Both the position numbers and the translations under genes were made by a program. The notes under the pieces are model-generated. The model did not search any database and was not told where the DNA came from. It worked only from the letters and a program-made list of their open reading frames with translations. Of a stretch of DNA of 64,000 nucleotides, positions 57,306-64,000 are shown in pieces. Origin of the DNA: Tragulus kanchil (lineage: Eukaryota; Chordata; Mammalia; Artiodactyla; Tragulidae). Location of the stretch: assembly GCA_022376925.1 (NCBI GenBank), contig JAIOJX010000002.1, forward strand, positions 134,488,831 through 134,552,830. The letters run 5' to 3'. Positions within the stretch are counted from its first letter, which is position 1, and every line of letters begins with the position of its first letter.

Positions 57306-58040
57306 CTTATTTTAGAGACTCTAAAGGAATCAATTGAAAAACTATTAGTTCTTGTAAGAGAGTTATAGGTAAGGGGTTAGTTACAAAACGTATCAACCCC
57401 CATCAATCACTTTCTAAGTAGTTGGAGAAATGACATAATGGAAAGATCGTCCCTTGTGATCTGCAATGCCACCTTCCTGCCCACCGGCTCCCTTTCCTCC
57501 TCTGCATGCTTGGCAGATGACCAGCGAGGAGTGCTGTGACCCTCTGGGGCAGCTGGACATGTGGGAAACTTGACTATTAACCCCAGACTGGCAGAGCCAC
57601 CTCTGCCTTGTGTCTGCTGCATTGTCCGCATAATGAGCCTCATCAGACCTCTCTTCTAGGGTCTTGTAGCATTAACTATGATTTCTTTTCTTTTGGTAAG
57701 AGATAACATCTCAATAATTGCTCATTAAAAGGTAATTCCCTTTCTGTTACCTTTCTTGAATTGGAGAATTCCCCCGGCCCTTTAAAAACACCAGGAAGCC
57801 TGGCCTTACACTCCTTTTGGGAAACTAAGTATGGATTCTGGAATTTGAGGCATCTTAACTTCTGCTGTGTCTCTGGTTTAGCTGCTGCCTGCTTCTGAAC
57901 TTTGCTCTTGTTGCAGGAAAGGAGAAAACTAGATGATTCACACTGATCATGTTTTGAGGGCAGTGACTCTCTTTCATCTTCTTGCCTCCCCTGGAGCCTT
58001 CAGAACAGTCCTGGGGATAGGAATATAGAGATAAAGTTGG
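57306..58040. other. No recognised gene or repeat
   Basis: Unrecognised sequence; a 78-codon minus frame at 57407-57643 crosses the end of the duplicated block and differs from the frame at its first copy. Confidence 0.5.
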
Positions 58041-58206
58041 GCAAAGAAGGGGAATTCCCTGGTTGTCTGGTGGTTAGGACTTGGCACTTTCACTACCAGG
58101 ACTTGGGTTAAATCCCTGGTTGGGGAACTGAGATTCCACAAGTTACACAGCATGGGCCGCCCCACCCCCACCCCCACCCCTGCAAAAAAAAGTCAGGCAA
58201 AGAGGA
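58040..58206 (+). mobile_element. tRNA-Glu-type SINE, short, with target duplication
   Basis: ggcaaagaagg and ggcaaagagg flank head ggaattccctggttgtctgg, ttaaatccctggttgggg and a C-rich tail (ccaccccca repeated) before an A run. Confidence 0.88.
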
Positions 58207-58511
58207 ACAGCAGAAACTGGAGAGGTTATGGTGATGGGGAAAGATCTTGGACTCAGATGTCTTGAGTATTGCCCTTCAAGTCACTGCTTACGATTGACCA
58301 GCTTTATCTCATGGAAACTCCATTAAACTTCTCTGAAAGTTTCTAGTGTTCTGGCTCATAAATTGAGCAAATGATGTCATTTTTCACATTCAGACCCTGT
58401 TGTAAAGACGACCCAGGTGTGAACGGGTTTAATTTAATGGTTTACGTATGTAAAAGCCCTGTAGGTTAATAATTCATGTATTAATACGGTACAGATTATG
58501 TGCCTTTAAAA
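58207..58511. other. Weak MIR-like patch, otherwise nothing recognised
   Basis: ggactcagatgtcttgagta followed by ccattaaacttctctgaaag may be a diverged MIR core. Confidence 0.35.
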
Positions 58512-58807
58512 ATGTAAAGTTGAACTTCCCTGGTGTTACAGTGCGTAAGAATCCACCTGCCAACACGGAAGTCATGGGTTCAATCCCTGGTCCAGGAGGA
58601 TCCCACCTGCCATGGAGTAACTAAAGCCCATGAGCCACAGCGACTCAGCACACGTGCTGTGACGACTGAAGTCAGTGCACTTAGAGCCTGTGCTCCGCAG
58701 CAAGAGAACCCACCACAGCGCATAGTAGCCCTGCTCACCACAGTCAGAGAAAGCCCACGTTCAGCAAGGACGAGCCAGCACACCATAAATAAACTCATCA
58801 TGTAAAG
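58512..58807 (+). mobile_element. Full-length tRNA-Glu-type SINE
   Basis: atgtaaag at 58512-58519 and 58800-58807. Head gaacttccctggtgttacag, gggttcaatccctggtccag, then the repeated-unit body (gagcctgtgctccgcagcaa) to aaataaac. Confidence 0.9.
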
Positions 58808-58854
58808 CTTTCTGAGATGCTAAGACATCTCAGAAACAGAGAATATGTTTTATT

Positions 58855-59540
58855 AACTTAATTTTTATTGGGGTATAGTTGTTGTTCAGTCGCTAAGTCA
58901 TGTCTGACTCTTAACGACCCCATGGACTGCAGCACACCAGGCTTCCCTGTCCTTCACTATTGCCTGGAGTTTGCTCAAGCTCATGTCCGTTGAGTTGGTG
59001 AAGGCATCCAACTATCTCATCGTGGATCGTCCCCTTCTCCTCCGGCCCTCAAATTTTCCCAGCATCAGGGTCTTTTCCAATGCGTCAGCTCTTTGCATCA
59101 AGTGGCCAAAGTATTGCAGCTTCAGCTTCAGCATCAGTCCTTCCAATGAATAGTCAGGGTTGATTTCCTTGAGGATTGACTGGTTTGATCTGCTTGCTGT
59201 CCAAGGGGCTCTCAAGAGTCTTCTCTAACACTGCAGTTCAAAAGAATCAGTTCTTTGGTGCTCAGCCTTCTTTATGCTCCAACTCTCACATCCATAACTA
59301 CTGGAAAAACCAAAGCTTTGACTGTATGGATCTTGGTTGGCAAAGTGATGTCTCTGCTTTCTAATATGCTGTCTAGATTTCTCATAGCGTTTCTTCCAAG
59401 GAGCAAACAAATAAAGTTACTTTACAGTGTTTGTTAGTTTCTACTATACAGAAAAATGAATTGGCCTTACATACACATATGTCTTCTCCCTTTTGGACTT
59501 CCTTCCCATTCAGGTCACCAAAGGGAATGTATTTTAATAG
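58855..59540 (-). mobile_element. L1 3' end split by BovB
   Basis: aatttttattggggtatagt before the BovB, then agttactttacagtgtttgt, aaaatgaattggccttacat and ttcccattcaggtcaccaaa after it: one reversed L1 3' UTR. The right part is duplicated at 60535-60667. Confidence 0.75.
58880..59407 (-). mobile_element. BovB 3' end inserted in L1
   Basis: Starts gttgttcagtcgctaagtca; minus-strand residues ILKEINPDYSLEGLMLKLKL and EGRRRRGRS, and further on YGCESWSIKKAEHQR. Truncated, inactive. Confidence 0.94.
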
Positions 59541-59820
59541 ACAGCATTATTATTATTTGTTTAAATTTTACCTCTTTTATTGGTTATTTATTTATTTATT
59601 TTCTTCCATCTTTATTCTTTGGCCTGTGTGGGCCTCCCATTGCAGTGGCCTCTCGTTGCAGAGCACCGGCTCTGGGTGCATGCGCTCCAGAGTGCTGGCT
59701 CGTAATTGGACACACCGGCCCAGCCGCTCCATGGTCTGTGGGATCAAACCAGTGCCCTTTGCACTGCCAGGTGGACTCTTTACCCACTGGACCACCAGGG
59801 AAGCCCTAGACAGCATTATT
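59538..59820 (-). mobile_element. tRNA-Glu-type SINE with 14-bp target duplication
   Basis: tagacagcattatt at 59538-59551 and 59807-59820; reversed SINE ending ggaccaccagggaagccc. Inserted at or next to the edge of the L1 relic. Confidence 0.95.
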
Positions 59821-59944
59821 GAATGGAGTGATTTACATTTCTCCACCCTGCCACAGAACCCTTTCATGAAATAGCAATGGGCATGAACCCCACAGGCTGC
59901 TGGAAGTGTGGTTCTGCATCCCCTAGCCTTTGTCATCTTTTATA

Positions 59945-60035
59945 TCTTTATTTTTGTCATCAAACCTAACATTTATTGTGAGTCCACTACATGTCAGGTG
60001 TTATTCTAGGATCTTGTTAATGAACTGATTGACTT
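59945..60035 (+). mobile_element. L2/MIR-like 3' fragment
   Basis: aacatttattgtgagtccac and caggtgttattctaggatct resemble the common L2-type phrase. Copy at 61072-61162. Confidence 0.45.
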
Positions 60036-60084
60036 TCTTCCCTCATGACATGGAGGGTAAAAGATGGTAAGGCAAATCCCAGCA

Positions 60085-60534
60085 TATTGCCTGGAGTTTG
60101 CTCAAGCTCATGTCCGTTGAGTTGGTGAAGGCATCCAACTATCTCATCGTGGATCGTCCCCTTCTCCTCCGGCCCTCAAATTTTCCCAGCATCAGGGTCT
60201 TTTCCAATGCGTCAGCTCTTTGCATCAAGTGGCCAAAGTATTGCAGCTTCAGCTTCAGCATCAGTCCTTCCAATGAATAGTCAGGGTTGATTTCCTTGAG
60301 GATTGACTGGTTTGATCTGCTTGCTGTCCAAGGGGCTCTCAAGAGTCTTCTCTAACACTGCAGTTCAAAAGAATCAGTTCTTTGGTGCTCAGCCTTCTTT
60401 ATGCTCCAACTCTCACATCCATAACTACTGGAAAAACCAAAGCTTTGACTGTATGGATCTTGGTTGGCAAAGTGATGTCTCTGCTTTCTAATATGCTGTC
60501 TAGATTTCTCATAGCGTTTCTTCCAAGGAGCAAA
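60085..60534 (-). mobile_element. BovB 3' end, partial duplicated copy
   Basis: Copy of 58958-59407; it lacks the first 78 bases because the duplication starts inside BovB. Confidence 0.94.
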
Positions 60535-60664
60535 CAAATAAAGTTACTTTACAGTGTTTGTTAGTTTCTACTATACAGAAAAATGAATTGGCCTTACATA
60601 CACATATGTCTTCTCCCTTTTGGACTTCCTTCCCATTCAGGTCACCAAAGGGAATGTATTTTAA

Positions 60665-60947
60665 TAGACAGCATTATTATTATTTGTTTAAATTTTACCT
60701 CTTTTATTGGTTATTTATTTATTTATTTTCTTCCATCTTTATTCTTTGGCCTGTGTGGGCCTCCCATTGCAGTGGCCTCTCGTTGCAGAGCACCGGCTCT
60801 GGGTGCATGCGCTCCAGAGTGCTGGCTCGTAATTGGACACACCGGCCCAGCCGCTCCATGGTCTGTGGGATCAAACCAGTGCCCTTTGCACTGCCAGGTG
60901 GACTCTTTACCCACTGGACCACCAGGGAAGCCCTAGACAGCATTATT
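60665..60947 (-). mobile_element. tRNA-Glu-type SINE, duplicated copy
   Basis: Copy of 59538-59820 with the same 14-bp flanks. Confidence 0.95.
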
Positions 60948-61203
60948 GAATGGAGTGATTTACATTTCTCCACCCTGCCACAGAACCCTTTCATGAAATA
61001 GCAATGGGCATGAACCCCACAGGCTGCTGGAAGTGTGGTTCTGCATCCCCTAGCCTTTGTCATCTTTTATATCTTTATTTTTGTCATCAAACCTAACATT
61101 TATTGTGAGTCCACTACATGTCAGGTGTTATTCTAGGATCTTGTTAATGAACTGATTGACTTTCTTCCCTCATGACATGGAGGGTAAAAGATGGTAAGGC
61201 AAA

Positions 61204-61671
61204 GGCTGTGGGGGTCCCCAGCATTTGTGCCAGGTCACTGCTGACACTTTTTCTCTAGAGAGGGAACAGCTTCATATGGAACTGGATTAAACTCGTGATT
61301 GGTTTGGTCTGGTCTCAGCTCTCATTTTCTTATATGCTCTGAGAAATAATCCTCTCTTAGAAAAAGCTGGAGAAAATACTGAAACGGGAAGGTTCCAGTC
61401 TTGCCTGTGGTCTCAGAAGGTGTCATTCCTTCCATTTTCCTGAGTGATCTGCAAGAGGTTCTTCTAGTATATCCGGAAGATGGGATACCAACATAGTATT
61501 GGTAAGTTGTGAAAAATGTCTAACTGTATCCGGAAAGGTTGCCTGACTGTATTGCCTCAAAGTCTATATAATTAGAATTCCATGATGTCATCGTGGAGCT
61601 TTAATATAGCTTAAAATTATGCTTCTGTAGGTTGTGTTTCTTTCTGAAATGTTTTAAATTTAGAAAATTAA
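61204..61671. other. No recognised gene or repeat
   Basis: Unrecognised sequence. Confidence 0.5.
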
Positions 61672-63830
61672 CTTGTTCAACTTTTTTTTTTAAAGCAAAA
61701 TCTTTAGATTTTGTATTCACCCTGCTGTGGGCGAGTTGGAATGACACATGCTGGCTTGAGTCATCTGAGCTAAATGTCAAGGCACTCTGGCCATCCCGGG
61801 GAAGCCAAGGTCTTCTTGGTCTCCAGTGGTTCTGCTTGGCCAAATATTTCTTCTGGGCAGGACTTAGAGGTGCAGGTGGACTCCAGGATGCATGCTTTAC
61901 TCAAGCCAGGTCCCCTTCCTGCCGACACCTGCCCTGGATGGCCGGAGGGTGTGCTACAAGGGGAACAGTGTTCAGGGGTGAGAGACAGGTCTTGAGGAAC
62001 TAGATTCTGGAAGTTCAGTCATTGTCTTCCATCACCTGTTCATAAACTCTTGTGGGTTCTAGTTCATGCTGCAGGTCTAGGTCAGCCTCCGAAAAGCCAG
62101 TTGGCTGCAATTAATTTGAATTGACTAGTTTCGTATCAGCGTTTTGAGGGATGTCTGATGTGTCTCCATCCCATCCCCCAGTTGTTTCAGACTGAGAAAT
62201 GATGAGAGGGGATCATGAAGGATAGAGAGAGGAGGGGACTGAGGGGCAAGGAGGCGAAAAGAGTCAGGGAGGAGGCTTTGAGGGGGATGAGGGGTGGAGA
62301 GTGGGGTTCTGAATAGCAAGGGGCAGCAGCTCCCTCATTTCAGTGATCAGAGATCCAAGGTTTTTGACTTTTCAGGCACCTCGGGGGCACCTTGACAATC
62401 CTGGCAGTGGGAAGATGAAAAGCTAGATTTTTCTTTAATTCACTCAATGCCTGCTGCGTGTGGTGAGGGTGGTTGAGCCCAGGGGAAGGGTATCCTTTTG
62501 TCAGGAGGTGATTTACCCCTGGTGGGGGATGATCTGGAAATGATGTGTGTGATCTGTCCCCCGCCACCTTTGGGACCTCTTACTAATTTTCCTCCTCCCT
62601 GCTTGTCACAGCTGTGAAAACCCGTCTTCCGATATGATGAATGACAGATGGCAGGGTACCTGCGACCCTTGGGGGGGAATGATAGGTTGTGCCTGCACAG
62701 AATAGGTGTTCAATAATTATTGGGTGGATGAATACATGAAGGTTGTGCCTGTTTAGTTTGTTCACCTTGTTCAACTTTTTTTTAAAGCAAAATCTTTAGA
62801 TTTTGTATTCACCGCTGTGGGCGAGTTGGAATGACACATGCTGGCTTGAGTCATCTGAGCTAAATGTCAAGGCACTCTGGCCATCCCGGGGAAGCCAAGG
62901 TCTTCTTGGTCTCCAGTGGTTCTGCTTGGCCAAATATTTCTTCTGGGCAGGACTTAGAGGTGCAGGTGGACTCCAGGATGCATGCTTTACTCAAGCCAGG
63001 TCCCCTTCCTGCCGACACCTGCCCTGGATGGCCGGAGGGTGTGCTACAAGGGGAACAGTGTTCAGGGGTGAGAGACAGGTCTTGAGGAACTAGATTCTGG
63101 AAGTTCAGTCATTGTCTTCCATCACCTGTTCATAAACTCTTGTGGGTTCTAGTTCATGCTGCAGGTCTAGGTCAGCCTCCGAAAAGCCAGTTGGCTGCAA
63201 TTAATTTGAATTGACTAGTTTCGTATCAGCGTTTTGAGGGATGTCTGATGTGTCTCCATCCCATCCCCCAGTTGTTTCAGACTGAGAAATGATGAGAGGG
63301 GATCATGAAGGATAGAGAGAGGAGGGGACTGAGGGGCAAGGAGGCGAAAAGAGTCAGGGAGGAGGCTTTGAGGGGGATGAGGGGTGGAGAGTGGGGTTCT
63401 GAATAGCAAGGGGCAGCAGCTCCCTCATTTCAGTGATCAGAGATCCAAGGTTTTTGACTTTTCAGGCACCTCGGGGGCACCTTGACAATCCTGGCAGTGG
63501 GAAGATGAAAAGCTAGATTTTTCTTTAATTCACTCAATGCCTGCTGCGTGTGGTGAGGGTGGTTGAGCCCAGGGGAAGGGTATCCTTTTGTCAGGAGGTG
63601 ATTTACCCCTGGTGGGGGATGATCTGGAAATGATGTGTGTGATCTGTCCCCCGCCACCTTTGGGACCTCTTACTAATTTTCCTCCTCCCTGCTTGTCACA
63701 GCTGTGAAAACCCGTCTTCCGATATGATGAATGACAGATGGCAGGGTACCTGCGACCCTTGGGGGGGAATGATAGGTTGTGCCTGCACAGAATAGGTGTT
63801 CAATAATTATTGGGTGGATGAATACATGAA
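61672..63830. repeat. Tandem direct duplication, unit 1090 bp
   Basis: 61672-62740 is repeated at 62766-63830. The 25-base filler (62741-62765) echoes 62694-62714 (ggttgtgcctg, tgttca). Near the start the second copy has a shorter T run (8 versus 10) and lacks two bases (caccgctg versus caccctgctg). Confidence 0.96.
61690..62740. other. No recognised gene; purine-rich tract and L2-like tail
   Basis: 62193-62332 is strongly purine-rich on the plus strand (gagggggatgaggggtggag). aggtgttcaataattattgg at the end looks like an L2/MIR tail. Frames of up to 123 codons have no domains. Repeated at 62780-63830. Confidence 0.45.
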
Positions 63831-64000
63831 TGGTTTGTTGAGTGACCTCTCCACGTCCTGAAAGTCACAGACCGAGAGCTTCCTACACCTCTTCGTGCTG
63901 GGAGGTCCTGCTGATCAGGGGATCGGGGGTGGGATGGGGGAAGCAGTTGTGTGGTGATAAATGTTCAATACTTGGCTGTCTGGTTAAAAGGCACCAGCAA
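63831..64000. other. No recognised feature
   Basis: Unduplicated tail of the window; nothing recognised. Confidence 0.5.

Larger units (their letters stand above)
55156..57503. repeat. Tandem direct duplication, unit 1173-1175 bp
   Basis: 55156-56328 is repeated at 56329-57503. Visible differences are one base at 55182/56355 and an A run 2 bases longer at 57265-57272. The longest unit in the window. Confidence 0.96.
58958..61203. repeat. Tandem direct duplication, unit 1127 bp
   Basis: 58958-60084 is repeated at 60085-61203. The first copy's end (60077-60084) keeps cccagca from the sequence found at 61215-61222 but lacks about 13 bases before it, so the overlap really extends a little beyond 61203. 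Confidence 0.96.

Noticed and set aside
2281..63830. Satellite DNA or tandem gene family
   Set aside because: The units share no sequence with each other and each is present only two or three times; only the unit length is shared. Satellites and paralog arrays repeat the same sequence.
2281..63830. A new biological system producing ~1.1 kb duplications
   Set aside because: No coding genes, no common boundary motif and no target duplications at the junctions, with damage confined to copy ends. An assembly overlap error explains all of this more simply.
1..64000. CRISPR array, operon or prokaryotic features
   Set aside because: No short regularly spaced repeats; the sequence is repeat-rich ruminant nuclear DNA.

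Overview
The window is vertebrate nuclear DNA from a ruminant, most likely a bovid (cattle, bison, buffalo, sheep or goat type). The evidence is its dispersed repeats: many BovB (RTE) LINE fragments, Bov-tA/Bov-A SINEs and tRNA-Glu-derived cetartiodactyl SINEs, together with L1, MIR and hAT-type relics older than ruminants. The species cannot be fixed from this sequence. I find no protein-coding gene, RNA gene or CpG-island promoter that I can support. The longest open frames are antisense readings of SINEs or chance frames in GC-rich DNA. The window reads as intergenic or deep intronic sequence.

The dominant large-scale structure is not explained by any gene or repeat family. Nineteen complete direct duplications, plus one cut by the window start, place a roughly 1.0-1.17 kb block next to a near-identical copy of itself. 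The units have unrelated sequence but very similar length (about 976 to 1173 bp, mean about 1.1 kb). Copies are nearly identical inside, while small indels and short junk segments cluster at the junctions. Complete pairs are at 2281-4569, 7207-9375, 9110-11373, 11991-13949, 13610-15918, 16546-18765, 18445-20628, 21404-23596, 25811-27987, 27989-30147, 31126-33341, 35409-37720, 37556-39731, 46185-48422, 47992-50185, 52203-54485, 55156-57503, 58958-61203 and 61672-63830; 1-105 matches 1100-1206. Several chain so that part of the sequence appears three times. The simplest reading is that contig or read ends overlapping by about 1.1 kb were joined end to end instead of merged. Collapsing them would remove about 21 kb and leave roughly 43 kb of real sequence.

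Layout. 1-6.3 kb: BovB, an L1 insertion with a clean 15-bp target duplication and nested SINEs, a second L1 relic, and a hAT relic split by a BovB that is itself split by a SINE. 6.3-24 kb: SINEs, L1 3' ends and long unrecognised stretches, mostly doubled. 24-31 kb: an L1 3' end carrying three SINEs, a MIR split by a Bov-A, a GT microsatellite, and a tiny retroposed mRNA tail at 30123-30229. 31-39.7 kb: nested SINEs, old repeats and MIR copies. 39.7-46.2 kb: the longest stretch free of duplication (6.4 kb), with a small CpG-dense patch near 40.5 kb and two SINE-in-SINE nests. 46-57.5 kb: duplicated unrecognised sequence, two decayed L1 ORF2 relics and a hAT relic. 57.5-64 kb: SINEs, an L1 3' end split by BovB and a SINE, and unrecognised sequence.

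No genes work together here. The value of the window is its insertion history and the likely assembly error. I did not find an undescribed biological system.
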